Shown: positions 17,737-27,602, numbered from the stretch's first letter. The stretch: DNA of 64,000 nucleotides from Acinetobacter sp. ANC 3781 (GCF_004331285.1 NZ_SJOH01000006.1:111156-175155); one strand, 5' to 3'. The notes: generated by a model from the letters alone, not told the origin. Numbers and translations are program-made.

Positions 17737-18957
17737 ATGAATTTATCTATGCCATCCCTTCATTATCGCACTATTTTCCTAACTTTTCTAAAATTAGGTT
17801 GCCTTGCATTTGGGGGTCCTGTTGCGCATCTGGTGTTTTTTCATCACACCTTTGTGAAGCAATTAAAATGGTTAGATGACCAACAATATGCACAACTGGT
17901 TGCTTTGGCACAAATTTTACCTGGACCAACCAGCAGCCAAGTGGGTTTGGCGATTGGCTATGTGAAAAAAGGCTATGGAGGTGCAATACTTGCATGGTTA
18001 GGTTTTACTCTACCTTCCGCAATATTAATGACTACGGTAGCAATATTAGGCCAACAATTTTCACCGCTGCTTTCTTCAGCATTTTTTCATAGTATTCAAC
18101 TTATTGTTTTGGCTGTGGTGACATGGGCTTTCTGGCAAATGCTTCAAAGCTTTTGTACCCAAATCTGGCAATACATTTTAATGCTCTGTTCCACAATCTT
18201 TATTTACACGGTTTCCCTGCCGATGAATCAAATCATAGTGATTTTTATCGCGGCATGGTTGGGCATATTCTTCACACAAAAAATTACTCCTGCCAAAGAA
18301 AACAAAGTGGAAGCCTCTTCTTTAACAGATACGATCTCTTCTACAAAAAGATCAAATGCTTATTTCTGGATCATTCTTTTTGTATTACCTTTTTTTATCT
18401 TTCTCTTTCTGAGCTTGCAGCAAAGCAATGTATTCATACAAGTTGTAGAAAGTTTCTATCGTAGCGCTTCTCTGGTTTTTGGGGGCGGACATATCATTCT
18501 GCCTTTTTTACATCAAGATTTCGTTGCAACTGGTTTAATGTCTGCCGAGAACTTTGATTTAGGTTATGCCTTGGCCCAGCTGATGCCTGGTCCTTTATTT
18601 AGCTTTGCCAGTTATGTGGGTGCACTCACACCTTTAACCCCATATCCGATCCTGAATGCCTGTGTCGCTACATTAGCTATATTCCTGCCCTCCTTTTTTC
18701 TTGTTTTTGGAACCTTACCCTACTGGTCATGGTTAATGAATCAGACTTATATTCGTCATGCGGTTGTAGGAATCAATGCGGCTGTGGTGGGACTTCTGCT
18801 TTGTATGGTCATACAAATGGCAGAGCATTATATTGTACAGATCACTGATCTTATATTTGTTGCTGTAGTCATCGCCTTACTCAAAACCAAGCTACCCGTC
18901 TGGCTGAGCTTAATGGGCAGTTTCATGGCCTACCAGCTCATTCTGACCTTTTTATAA
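17737..18957 (+). CDS. chrA: Chromate transporter ChrA
   Basis: Bidomain CHR-family inner-membrane transporter of 406 residues; known members expel chromate. The first domain starts FLKLGCLAFGGPVAHL with QLVALAQILPGPTSSQVGLA; the second repeats the pattern with SLVFGGGHIILPFLHQD and YALAQLMPGPLFSFASYVG. About ten to twelve helices are present. The family also includes sulfate-related functions, so chromate is likely but not proven. No chrB or other resistance gene is adjacent. Confidence 0.92.
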   Translation: MNLSMPSLHYRTIFLTFLKLGCLAFGGPVAHLVFFHHTFVKQLKWLDDQQYAQLVALAQILPGPTSSQVGLAIGYVKKGYGGAILAWLGFTLPSAILMTTVAILGQQFSPLLSSAFFHSIQLIVLAVVTWAFWQMLQSFCTQIWQYILMLCSTIFIYTVSLPMNQIIVIFIAAWLGIFFTQKITPAKENKVEASSLTDTISSTKRSNAYFWIILFVLPFFIFLFLSLQQSNVFIQVVESFYRSASLVFGGGHIILPFLHQDFVATGLMSAENFDLGYALAQLMPGPLFSFASYVGALTPLTPYPILNACVATLAIFLPSFFLVFGTLPYWSWLMNQTYIRHAVVGINAAVVGLLLCMVIQMAEHYIVQITDLIFVAVVIALLKTKLPVWLSLMGSFMAYQLILTFL

Positions 18958-18968
18958 TGTTCAATAAT

Positions 18969-18997
18969 AAAAAAGCCCTAGATTGCTAGGGCTTTTT
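18969..18997. terminator. Bidirectional terminator between chrA and gltS
   Basis: AAAAGCCCTAG pairs with CTAGGGCTTTT around ATTG, with A- and T-runs on both sides, so it can end both convergent transcripts. Confidence 0.88.
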
Positions 18998-19013
18998 AGA
19001 AATACATTCAGAC

Positions 19014-20261
19014 TTATACAAAAAACTTAAGAATCACCTGAATGACAGTGGCGTTAATTAAATCGACAAAGAATGCCCCACATAACGGAACAATCAAGAA
19101 TGCCTTATGCGAAGGGCCATACATATTGGTAATGGCTTGCATATTCGCTACAGCAGTAGGTGTCGCACCCATACCAAAACCACAATGTCCTGCAGAAAGT
19201 ACGGCAGCATCATAGTTTTTACCCATAACGCGGAAAGTCACAAATGCTGCATAAAGTGCCATGGTTAATGTTTGCGCACCCAGAATGACAACCAGTGGAC
19301 CAGCCAAATCAGACAATTGCCATAACTTCAAAGACAGTAATGCCATAGCGAGATAAAGCGATAACGAGGCATTTCCGAATACATCAATTGCACGATCGAA
19401 AATTCCAACTTTAAATACCCCTTCCAGGACATTTCGCAGAATTACACCGCCGGCGAGAGTCCATACAAAGGTCGGAAGTTCAAACCAGGTTCCTTTACTA
19501 AAGCCAGTCATGAATTCAGCAAAAGCTAAACATGCCGCAAACATACCTAAAGTGGTAATCGCATTATCAGCCGTAATTAAACGCACCTGATGCGGATATT
19601 CAAATTGGGTAAATTCAGTTGAATCTGTATCTGCATTGAGTGTTGAATCACGGTCTTCTATTTGCTTATTGCTACGTGGCTGGGCAAGCTGATGACGGTT
19701 AATCAACATTTTGGCCAAAGGACCGCCAATGATGCCGCCAATGATTAAACCAAAAGTCGCACTGGCCATGCCCAAAGCTAAAGCACCTTGAATGCCATGT
19801 TCAACTTCTAAAATCTCACCCCAGGCACCCGCTGTACCATGCCCGCCTGTCAAGGTAATTGAACCCGCAATTAAGCCAATTAAAGGATCGATTCCTAGTA
19901 AAGTCGCTAAGCTAATACCGACAAAATCTTGCACGATAATAAATGAAGCCACACAAACCAGGAAAATCACCAGACCTAAACCACCTTCTTTCAACTTGGC
20001 AAAGTTTGCACTTAAACCAATGGATGCAAAGAAAATCAGCATAAAACTGGTTTGGAGTTCAGTACTTGTAGAGATGCTCAAACCCCAAATATTGTGCACA
20101 AATAGTGAAGCAATTGCAGCAACTAAGCCGCCCGCCACTGGTTCGGGTATATTGTAGCGTCTTAAAAAATCAATTTTATTGACAAGAAACCGTCCTAATA
20201 AAAGAACGATTACCGCTGCAATGAGCGTATAAAAGGCATTAAAAGTAAATTCCATCATCAT
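19014..20261 (-). CDS. gltS: Sodium/glutamate symporter GltS
   Basis: Inner-membrane Na+-coupled glutamate carrier, 415 residues, with about ten helices. Motifs: NIPEPVAGGLVAA near 40-52, TLTGGHGTAGAWGE in the first half, and SAGHCGFGMGATPTAVANM in the second, giving the two inverted re-entrant loops of the family. The first three codons are ATG ATG ATG; the third has the best spacing to TGGAC. It overlaps a possible small membrane-protein frame upstream by 23 bases. Confidence 0.93.
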   Translation of the reverse strand: MMMEFTFNAFYTLIAAVIVLLLGRFLVNKIDFLRRYNIPEPVAGGLVAAIASLFVHNIWGLSISTSTELQTSFMLIFFASIGLSANFAKLKEGGLGLVIFLVCVASFIIVQDFVGISLATLLGIDPLIGLIAGSITLTGGHGTAGAWGEILEVEHGIQGALALGMASATFGLIIGGIIGGPLAKMLINRHQLAQPRSNKQIEDRDSTLNADTDSTEFTQFEYPHQVRLITADNAITTLGMFAACLAFAEFMTGFSKGTWFELPTFVWTLAGGVILRNVLEGVFKVGIFDRAIDVFGNASLSLYLAMALLSLKLWQLSDLAGPLVVILGAQTLTMALYAAFVTFRVMGKNYDAAVLSAGHCGFGMGATPTAVANMQAITNMYGPSHKAFLIVPLCGAFFVDLINATVIQVILKFFV

Positions 20262-20484
20262 TGTCCATAAAATAGTTGGATTCTTTTTGTTCTATAGCCT
20301 TAGTATTTTCTTGATTAAAAAATCTCAAGAACCATTTGGCAAAGACCAAACAAAATAAAAGCTGTACAACAAAAAGGAATAAAAAATTCATTTTTGATGA
20401 AACCATAGACAAGGAGATTATTTTTCCATATAGATGGAAAAATAAAAAAGAGACGACGCAAGTTATTATATTTTTGGAATTCAA
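20239..20484 (-). CDS. Possible small membrane protein overlapping gltS start
   Basis: Up to 81 residues; a more credible start is the Met giving MNFLFLFVVQLLFCLVFAKW, which leaves about 50 residues. It would be one membrane helix followed by a polar acidic tail (NQENTKAIEQKE, FMDNDDGIYF). Its stop lies 23 bases inside gltS, so it could couple translation. No good ribosome site precedes any of its ATGs, and no family is recognised. It may equally be a chance frame in the leader of gltS. Confidence 0.33.
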   Translation of the reverse strand: MNSKNIITCVVSFLFFHLYGKIISLSMVSSKMNFLFLFVVQLLFCLVFAKWFLRFFNQENTKAIEQKESNYFMDNDDGIYF

Positions 20485-20788
20485 AGAAAGAACATTTCCT
20501 TAAATCCCTACTAACCCGCTTACTCATGAGAGATCGTCTCATTTAAAGCTTCTAGTCCTCATCATGCCATTTTTTGCAGGATACGCAAAAATAAACATGC
20601 ATTTTCAGCAATGATAAAGCTATCACGCCAAGTAATGTTCAAAAAGAGCGTATATTATCCAAATTTTGTTATTAATGTCTCTATTTATTTACAATTTTGC
20701 CTATTACCCACAATCGGACTTTTTATATTTTAATTTATTAAATATATAGCTTTTATAAACAACTACTCATATTTTTCCAACTAGAAAT

Positions 20789-20817
20789 AAAAAGAGGCGA
20801 ATAAATCGCCTCTTTTT
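20789..20817 (-). terminator. Terminator after DcaP-like porin gene
   Basis: Perfect stem AAAAAGAGGCGA / TCGCCTCTTTTT with loop ATAAA. It lies 26 bases after the porin stop in the transcription direction. The remaining 20485-20788 stretch is AT-rich with no supported gene. Confidence 0.87.
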
Positions 20818-20842
20818 ATTTCTATATTTTTAGAGATTAAGA

Positions 20843-22135
20843 TTAGAAATTATATTTCGCCATTAAGCCTACACGGTTATCTTTAAATGACTGTCCAGCA
20901 AAGGTATCACGTTTACCGTTGACGTATTCAATACCCAGGTCAATCGGTGCAGCCGGTGAATAGATAAAGTTGATCCATGCTTGTTGAACTTTCTCATTTG
21001 CTACAAGTGCAGTTGAATTAGCTGTAGCATAATCATTGCCATCATCAGCAAAGATTGCTCCATAAGCCAAGGTTGAGCGTAATTGAGGAGAAATCTTGTA
21101 AGTCGCACCGACTTGTACTGCTGTAAATTCATTCTGCTCAATATCACCATTGACTACAGAATACGCACTATTACTGCCATATAAGTAATTACTATTACCC
21201 ACTACATGTGAAACATCGGCAGACACTTTTAAAGGATCAGTGATTTGATAATTTACGCCAGCAGCAATCCCCCAACCTGTTTTATTATCGTCTGCTGTCG
21301 TCGATTTATAATTTTCAACTAAAGCACGTGCTGATGCTGAGCCTTTACCATCGGCAAAACCTTGAGTTAATTTTGCGGTTAAGTTTGGCAGACGGTATTT
21401 GATATCTGTAGCAGAGCTATCGCCCTCTTCAGCAGAGAAAAATAATTGAGTGGCAGGAGCGAGTTTAAGACCATAGCGTACTTGTGGAACACGTGTTGTA
21501 CCACCACCAATGTTTGTAGCAAAGTCAATCATTTCAGGCGCATGATTTGACAAGAAGTTAGAAGTGGTTTGACCAAACAACCAGTCGTTATAGGTCAAAT
21601 AAGCATGACGGATACGTAAGTTTTCAGCGGCACTTGCAAAATCAACTTCAACTTTACCACCGACTTTTGCATCACCTACTGGCGAACTAAAATCTAAACC
21701 GATACGGGTGGTTTTAGCTGTAGCGCGCAACTTATCATTTACGGAACCAACGGTACCATTGCCAACTTTAGCAGCATTACCGAAGTCATCATCTGCACCT
21801 TCAATAATATAGTTGGCATCACCACGAACGAAACCATATAGGTTTACACTTGCGCCCGATTTTGTTTTAAAGCCCGTCGCTGGTGCTTCAGGTTTAGCTA
21901 CTGGTGCTGCTGCAAGTTGAACAGGTTGAGCTTTAACTTGCTCAATTTGAGTTTGCTGCTGTTGTTGAACTTGATGTTGCTGTTGAATTAAAGATTTTAA
22001 TGTTTCAACTTCTTGACGTAGTTCTTGAATTTGTTGTTGCTCAGCTTTTCCTGCATGTGCTGTGCTTACCATTACAGCAGTCACTGCTAATGCTAAACTT
22101 TTAGCCATAAATTTACCGTTGAGTAAGCGACTCAT
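20843..22135 (-). CDS. dcaP: DcaP-family trimeric outer-membrane porin
   Basis: Outer-membrane channel of the Acinetobacter DcaP type, known for uptake of dicarboxylates and other small anions. 430 residues. I start at MSRLLNGK (22135), which has GGAG seven bases upstream; an earlier ATG adds twelve unlikely residues. The signal peptide ends STAHA. Mature residues ~30-75 form a Gln/Glu/Leu-rich coiled coil expected to trimerise in the periplasm. The rest is a ~16-strand barrel ending in KYNF, with a terminal Phe as needed for BAM insertion. It is a single gene diverging from the nitroreductase gene. Substrate is inferred from family. Confidence 0.87.
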   Translation of the reverse strand: MSRLLNGKFMAKSLALAVTAVMVSTAHAGKAEQQQIQELRQEVETLKSLIQQQHQVQQQQQTQIEQVKAQPVQLAAAPVAKPEAPATGFKTKSGASVNLYGFVRGDANYIIEGADDDFGNAAKVGNGTVGSVNDKLRATAKTTRIGLDFSSPVGDAKVGGKVEVDFASAAENLRIRHAYLTYNDWLFGQTTSNFLSNHAPEMIDFATNIGGGTTRVPQVRYGLKLAPATQLFFSAEEGDSSATDIKYRLPNLTAKLTQGFADGKGSASARALVENYKSTTADDNKTGWGIAAGVNYQITDPLKVSADVSHVVGNSNYLYGSNSAYSVVNGDIEQNEFTAVQVGATYKISPQLRSTLAYGAIFADDGNDYATANSTALVANEKVQQAWINFIYSPAAPIDLGIEYVNGKRDTFAGQSFKDNRVGLMAKYNF

Positions 22136-22295
22136 TCTAATCTCCAATTTAAATATTTCGCATCCGTGCATAACTGACCCTTAAAAACTCGAAAAATCAA
22201 TGAAAAATCATGATTTAAAATTTTAAAAAGCTTTAAAAATCATTGCATTTTCTGCTTATTAGTACAGTGAAAAAGCTTAACGTATTATAAAAGTA

Positions 22296-22318
22296 CAACA
22301 TATGTAAACGATATGTTG
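22296..22318. promoter_or_regulatory. Inverted repeat between porin and nitroreductase genes
   Basis: Arms CAACATAT and ATATGTTG, perfect over eight bases, with a seven-base spacer GTAAACG. It is about 160 bases from the porin start and about 205 from the nitroreductase start, in a 387-base divergent region that is otherwise AT-rich with no gene. It could be an operator for either gene. Confidence 0.45.
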
Positions 22319-22522
22319 CAAACAATCTATCAAGTTCTCTACTTTATTAAAATCAGTTTTCTTGAACAATGATTAAAAAACAATCTTGTTTTTTAAATAT
22401 TTCTTTAAAATATTGAATATATTCTTTAACTTATGAAAAAATTGTACATAGTCGCAGGTTCAAATATTAGACTAATGTATATAGGACTTCGTTCTAAAAA
22501 ACTCATTTCAAAAGGAATTTTT

Positions 22523-23230
22523 ATGAATTTGCAACAAGTTCGCCATGTTGATGATGCGATTACTTCACGTCATTCTGTACGGGCTTTTTTAAATAAAGCA
22601 GTTGATCCGCAAATTATTAAAGACATTTTAACTGTGGCGAGTCGGGCACCTTCAGGAACCAATACACAACCTTGGAAAGTTTATGTAGTGACGGGGAAAA
22701 AACGGGATGAAATGGTTGAACGGGTATGTAAAGCACAGATTGAACTGGCTACCCAACCCGAACTTGCAAACCGATACCAAGAGACTTTTGCCTATTATCC
22801 TGAAAACTGGATTTCGCCCTTTATTGAGCGCCGCCGTGAAAATGGCTGGGGTTTATACGGATTATTAAATATCCAAAAAGGCGAAAAAGAAAAAATGGCG
22901 CACCAACAACTGCGCAACTTTCAGTTATTCGATGCGCCTGTCGCTCTATATTTTACTGTAAATAAAATTATGGGTATTGGTTCTAAAATGGATATTTCCA
23001 TGATGATTCAAAATGTCATGATCGCGGCCAAAGCGCGTGGTCTGGATACCTGCCCTCAAGCAGCCTGGAATCACTTTCATCCCATCGTACTGGACGTACT
23101 GAATGCCCCTGAAGATGAAGAACTGGTTTGTACAGTTGCCTTGGGTTATGCCGATCCGGACAATATCGTAAACACTTTTATTACCCCACGTATTGCGATT
23201 GAAGAATTTACCGTATTTCTGGATGAGTAA
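22523..23230 (+). CDS. Nitroreductase family flavoprotein
   Basis: FMN-dependent oxidoreductase of the nitroreductase fold, 235 residues. The start MNLQQVRHVDD has AAAGGA six bases upstream; a longer frame beginning 30 codons earlier lacks this. The N-terminal SRHSVRAFLNK and ASRAPSGTNTQPWKVYVVTG are the FMN-binding signatures; GLDTCPQAAWNHF and VALGYAD close the domain. The natural substrate is unknown; nitroaromatics or quinones are typical. It is a single gene ending in a shared terminator. Confidence 0.9.
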   Translation: MNLQQVRHVDDAITSRHSVRAFLNKAVDPQIIKDILTVASRAPSGTNTQPWKVYVVTGKKRDEMVERVCKAQIELATQPELANRYQETFAYYPENWISPFIERRRENGWGLYGLLNIQKGEKEKMAHQQLRNFQLFDAPVALYFTVNKIMGIGSKMDISMMIQNVMIAAKARGLDTCPQAAWNHFHPIVLDVLNAPEDEELVCTVALGYADPDNIVNTFITPRIAIEEFTVFLDE

Positions 23231-23266
23231 GTGGGATAAATAAGCCGGTTCAATTAATCTAAAAAT

Positions 23267-23304
23267 AAAAAGAGACCTTTAATCTTCTATTTAAGTCTCT
23301 TTTT
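23267..23304. terminator. Bidirectional terminator between nitroreductase and MFS genes
   Basis: AAAAAGAGAC pairs with GTCTCTTTTT over an 18-base loop, with A- and T-runs on both sides, serving two convergent genes. Confidence 0.75.
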
Positions 23305-23333
23305 ATTAGAATTTTTTGTTTTAGCTTTTAATC

Positions 23334-24551
23334 TTAAGTTTTTGCTTGCTCATGGGATGCAGGCGGATTTAATTGCATGATCGCCAGCAAAGTTATAGCT
23401 ACAAACATGAGCATCACCAAGCCCATATTTAAAAGTGAATTCCAAATCAGGAAATTCAGGATCACACCACCGAGTAAACCACAGGCAAACTGCATGCTCC
23501 CCATAATGGCACTGGCAGTTCCTGCACGCGATCCTTGTTCCGACATTGCCAAAGCCATGGCATTCGGTCCTGTAAAGCCAATACCCGCAACCGCCAAAAA
23601 CATGCCTGAGAGCACCATCCACAAGGGGATCTGACCGATCAGACCGGAAATGGACAAAATAGATGCGCCTATCAGCTGAAGCGTCCCTCCTATTTTCAAA
23701 CGACCAAGTACCGAAAATTGATGTGCCAGTTTTTTATTTAGCGTAGATAGCAACATAATACCAAAGGCATTTAAACCAAAGGCATAAGCGAATTGCTGCT
23801 GATTCAAACCATAATCATCCATCAATACCGAAGCCGATGAACTGATATAGCAAAATAATACGCCACCCGAAAAACAACCCGCCAGCATCGGTAATCTAAA
23901 ACTACGATCGGTGAAAATCACAGCATATAAATTGCATATCTGGCTTATATTCATTTTTAAACGGCGTTCGGGCGTCAGGCTTTCTTTAAAGAAAAAGTGT
24001 ACGCACAGCAAGCAGATTATGCCCATCAGCGTTAAAAAGACGAAGACTGCCTGCCAGGCAAAAAACTTCAATACGATTGCACCCAAGCTTGGGGCAATAA
24101 TCGGTGCAATCCCCATTACAATCATCATACTGGCAAAGGCTTGCGCAGAAGCTTGCATGTCCAAACGGTCACGAATGGCAGCCCGTGCAATCACTACCCC
24201 GACACAGCCCCCAACTGCCTGTAAAATACGCGCTGCAATTAAGCTCCATTCATCGGTTGCAAAGACACATAACATACTTGCTAAGATATAAAGCACCAAA
24301 CCAAAATAAAGGGGCGGTTTACGGCCAATTCGATCGCTTAAAGGACCATAAATCAGTTGGCCTAAGGCCAGACCTAAAAAATAGGCAGGTAAAGTATTGG
24401 CCATCATCTGGGTACTGATCCCAAAGTCATTGGCCATTTGTGGCAATGCCGGCAAGTACATATCGATGGAAAGTGGACCGAGTGAAGTCAGTAATGCCAG
24501 CAGCATGATCCATGTCGTAGAATATTGTTGAGTAGACTGTTGTTCAGACAT
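23334..24551 (-). CDS. Bcr/CflA family multidrug MFS transporter
   Basis: Twelve-helix drug/H+ antiporter, 405 residues. The helix-1 signature SLGPLSIDMYLPALPQMANDF, the loop GPLSDRIGRKPPLYFG and the helix-5 motif C region GGCVGVVIARAAIRDR are classic for Bcr, CmlA and MdfA relatives. Its substrate range is not predictable. It diverges from the FUSC gene at 24688 over a 136-base gap. Confidence 0.92.
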   Translation of the reverse strand: MSEQQSTQQYSTTWIMLLALLTSLGPLSIDMYLPALPQMANDFGISTQMMANTLPAYFLGLALGQLIYGPLSDRIGRKPPLYFGLVLYILASMLCVFATDEWSLIAARILQAVGGCVGVVIARAAIRDRLDMQASAQAFASMMIVMGIAPIIAPSLGAIVLKFFAWQAVFVFLTLMGIICLLCVHFFFKESLTPERRLKMNISQICNLYAVIFTDRSFRLPMLAGCFSGGVLFCYISSSASVLMDDYGLNQQQFAYAFGLNAFGIMLLSTLNKKLAHQFSVLGRLKIGGTLQLIGASILSISGLIGQIPLWMVLSGMFLAVAGIGFTGPNAMALAMSEQGSRAGTASAIMGSMQFACGLLGGVILNFLIWNSLLNMGLVMLMFVAITLLAIMQLNPPASHEQAKT

Positions 24552-24687
24552 ATTGATATTTAATTTTTAAATGACGGCTTTAAAGACAAGCTTACACTGT
24601 ACATAGTATTATTTCTCAGAATGGAGAGTGAAAAATCACATAATTCACCTCACTGATGCATAGATCACTTTGTGGTAAGGACATAAT

Positions 24688-26862
24688 TTGAAATCTTGGC
24701 TCACACGTCTTAAACAAGCGACGTATAACACTACTTTCATGTATAACCTGCGCATGGTGATTGCATTCGCAGGTACTGCTTTTGTGCCTTATTTTATGGG
24801 GCAACAACTGGCGACTATTCCTTTAACTTTGGGTGTGGTGGCTGCAGGCCTAAGTGATATTGACGACCGTTTTTCAGTTCGTATCATGAACCTGGTTTAT
24901 ACTTACATCGGCTTTTTTATTACCGCCACCTCGATTTATTTCTTATTTCCTTATCCGATTTTATTTGCCTTAGGCTTGATTGTTTCCTGCATTGGCTGGA
25001 TTCTTCTTGGCTCATTGGGACGGCGCTACGCCACTATTTCCTATGGTTGCTTGGTAGTTTCCGTTTACTCGATGCTAGGTGTGGGATTATTTGATAACTG
25101 GTATACCCAAGCCTTGCTATTGGTTGCAGGTGCTGCATGGTATGGGCTGATTTCAACAGTCAGTTTTTTATTGTTTCCGGTTCGCCAAGTCCAAGATAAA
25201 TTATCACAGTGTTATTCGTCACTAGGGGATTTCTTATTTGCGAAATCGAATCTGTTTGATGTCGATATGACACCAAGCAGTTATCAACAAAGCATGATTG
25301 AGCTGTCTTTGGAAAATGGCAAACTGGTCGGTATTTTCAATGAAATGAAAACTGCGCTACTGACCCGTTTAAAGGGTGACCGTGGACAAAAAGATACCCG
25401 CCGCAGCTTGCAGTATTATTTTGTGGCTCAAGATATTCATGAACGTGCCGATTCAGCGCACATTGACTATCAGAAACTGGTTAAAATCTTTGAACATAGC
25501 GACATTTTATTTCGTTTCCAGCGGGTTTTATCCCTTCAGGCCAAAGCCTGTAAAGACTTAAGTTACAGCATTTTGCACCGTGAAACCTATCAACATAATA
25601 AGCGTTTTAAACATACTTTTACCAACTTAAGAATTTCTTTAGAAAAATTACGTGCTGAACAACAATATGACCCAGTCTGGATCAACGCATTATTTTCCCT
25701 CTATCAAAATTTAAAGTCGATTGATGCTCAACTCCGTAATGTAGAAACCGAACGTCATATCAAGCTTGATAAAACCAAACACATTGAAAACCAGTTGAAA
25801 GATGACGACTTGAAAGGCTGGGATGATGTGGTGATCCGCATCAAACAGCACTTAACCCCGGAATCTGTGCTGTTTAGACATGCAATACGGGTCTCGATTG
25901 TTCTGCTTATCGGTTATATTTTTGTTCAAGTGACCCAGATTGAATATGGTTACTGGATTTTACTGACTGCTCTTTTTGTCAGCCAACCGAACTTCAATGC
26001 CACCAAACGTCGTTTACGCCTGCGTATAGTCGGGACTTTAGTGGGTATTATTCTGGGCTATGCGGTTTTGTACTTTATCCCGTCGATTGAAGGTCAACTA
26101 TTATTATTAGTGTTGAGTGGCGTGCTGTTCTTTGAATTGCGCAGTAAACAATATGCCCAGGCCACCGCGTTTATTACCATTCTTGCGCTGATTAATTTCA
26201 ATCTGGATGGAATGGGCTTTGATGCAGCTTTGCCTCGCATGATTAATACCTTAATTGGCTGTGCAGTGGCATGGTTTGGAGTCAGTTTTATTTTTCCAGA
26301 CTGGAAATTCCGTCGCCTGTCGCGCACCATCAATCGCTCACTCACCGCGCAATGTAATTATTTGGCAGAAGTGATCGAACAATATAAGCAAGGGCGTAAT
26401 CATGGTCTGAAATATCGTGTAGTACGTCGTGCTGCACATAATAATGATGCTGAAGTTGCCTCGCTGATTTCAACCTTAGCCACAGAACCGGATTTCGATC
26501 CCACACAAAAAAGCCTGGCTTTTGAATTCTTATGTTTAAATCACACCCTGCTAAGCTATATTGCCGCGCTCGGGGCACATCGTGAAAAAATACAAGATCA
26601 AGAAGTGTTAAATCTTTTAGATCTGGCTTTAGAGAATATCCAAGGTTCTTTATTAAAAGATGAAGTTCCCGATCTGACAGCACAGAATATGTTGAATACC
26701 GCTCGTCAACGCTTAAGCCAAAATAATGAAGATGATCAGAAATCGCTGATTGTTTTACAGCAATTATCTTTGATGTTAAGTATTCTGAAACAACTCAGTC
26801 GCTTAAAGCAAAGTTTGAGTCATGACCGTGATGAGGAAGCCACCGAATTGGGCTCCTTATAA
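24688..26862 (+). CDS. YccS/YhfK-like FUSC family membrane protein
   Basis: Inner-membrane protein of the fusaric-acid-resistance/aromatic exporter superfamily, 724 residues. Two membrane blocks, ~15-165 and ~395-530, frame a cytosolic helical region; a long soluble C-terminal region follows. The motif VFVSQPNFNATKRRLRLRI and the VGTLVGIILGYAVLYF helix are the FUSC core. The start is TTG, with AAGGA seven bases upstream and no closer ATG until codon 17. Related proteins are linked to hydroxylated aromatic acid export; the substrate is unknown. Confidence 0.87.
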   Translation: MKSWLTRLKQATYNTTFMYNLRMVIAFAGTAFVPYFMGQQLATIPLTLGVVAAGLSDIDDRFSVRIMNLVYTYIGFFITATSIYFLFPYPILFALGLIVSCIGWILLGSLGRRYATISYGCLVVSVYSMLGVGLFDNWYTQALLLVAGAAWYGLISTVSFLLFPVRQVQDKLSQCYSSLGDFLFAKSNLFDVDMTPSSYQQSMIELSLENGKLVGIFNEMKTALLTRLKGDRGQKDTRRSLQYYFVAQDIHERADSAHIDYQKLVKIFEHSDILFRFQRVLSLQAKACKDLSYSILHRETYQHNKRFKHTFTNLRISLEKLRAEQQYDPVWINALFSLYQNLKSIDAQLRNVETERHIKLDKTKHIENQLKDDDLKGWDDVVIRIKQHLTPESVLFRHAIRVSIVLLIGYIFVQVTQIEYGYWILLTALFVSQPNFNATKRRLRLRIVGTLVGIILGYAVLYFIPSIEGQLLLLVLSGVLFFELRSKQYAQATAFITILALINFNLDGMGFDAALPRMINTLIGCAVAWFGVSFIFPDWKFRRLSRTINRSLTAQCNYLAEVIEQYKQGRNHGLKYRVVRRAAHNNDAEVASLISTLATEPDFDPTQKSLAFEFLCLNHTLLSYIAALGAHREKIQDQEVLNLLDLALENIQGSLLKDEVPDLTAQNMLNTARQRLSQNNEDDQKSLIVLQQLSLMLSILKQLSRLKQSLSHDRDEEATELGSL

Positions 26863-26946
26863 TTCGAATGATTTTGGAACAATATACTCCCTGAATGGGT
26901 ATAAATAATGCTAAACTTTTTACAGTTCTAGATTTGTTAATTCATT

Positions 26947-27507
26947 ATGACCGCGAAAAATTTATACGCTTATACCCTACAGCCTGTGAACTATGAAATT
27001 TCAGAGGCTGAACAACGTCAAGCTCAACTTGCTATTTGGCGTAGTACCAACAAAATTGGCACCAAGACTTGGATAATTATGGCGGTTGTGGCTGCGCTAT
27101 CTATTGTTGGTATTATCCTATTAAAGAATTATTCGACTATTTTTTGTTGGGTTGCATTAGTCTGCGTCGTGGCGTACTTCCTCATCCGTAAATTCGGACT
27201 GGAATGGTATGTAAAACGTAAAATGAATGAATTCCCAGTACAGGAAATTAAGGGCATTCGTTTAGGTGTGCAACCACACGGGCTTATCATGCGTCAAAAA
27301 ATGGGTGCGCAGGAAGGTGTTGGTGCAATTGGCTGGAAAGATATTTATGAATGGTATAACACACCTGACTTTATGTTGATTAACTTCAAGGTTAAGGGTC
27401 AGCAAGGTGCTTATATTTTGCCAAAACGTATGGATTCGAAGAATTTTTCATTTAATACCATTCGCAAGCATTTAAAAGAAACAGTCGGCGAAGCAAAACA
27501 GGTCTAA
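26947..27507 (+). CDS. YcxB-like membrane protein
   Basis: 186 residues, with two membrane helices (~42-60 and ~66-83) then a cytosolic domain. The C-terminal half, GLIMRQKMGAQEGVGAIGWK followed by DIYEWYNTPDFMLI and AYILPKRMDSKNF, matches the YcxB-like domain in which W-x-D-I and P-K-R motifs recur. Function is unknown. It has an independent terminator. Confidence 0.78.
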   Translation: MTAKNLYAYTLQPVNYEISEAEQRQAQLAIWRSTNKIGTKTWIIMAVVAALSIVGIILLKNYSTIFCWVALVCVVAYFLIRKFGLEWYVKRKMNEFPVQEIKGIRLGVQPHGLIMRQKMGAQEGVGAIGWKDIYEWYNTPDFMLINFKVKGQQGAYILPKRMDSKNFSFNTIRKHLKETVGEAKQV

Positions 27508-27536
27508 GCTCTGTTTTAATCAAAACGATTTACCTA

Positions 27537-27564
27537 AAAACCTCCAAATAATTGGGGGTTTTTT
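27537..27564 (+). terminator. Intrinsic terminator after YcxB-like gene
   Basis: AACCTCC pairs with GGGGGTT (one G-T pair) around an eight-base loop, followed by six T residues. Confidence 0.78.
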
Positions 27565-27583
27565 AATTAAAATAAATACAAAT

Positions 27584-27602
27584 GAGAATGAGAATAAATA
27601 TT
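27584..27602. promoter_or_regulatory. Putative Fur box
   Basis: GAGAATGAGAATAAATATT matches 14 of 19 positions of the Fur consensus GATAATGATAATCATTATC, with the first half best. It lies 81 bases upstream of the PepSY/flavoreductase start, so repression by iron-loaded Fur is likely. Confidence 0.65.

Noticed and set aside
23911..24418. Plus-strand frames opposite the Bcr/CflA transporter
   Set aside because: Antisense shadows of conserved membrane helices, with no ribosome site.
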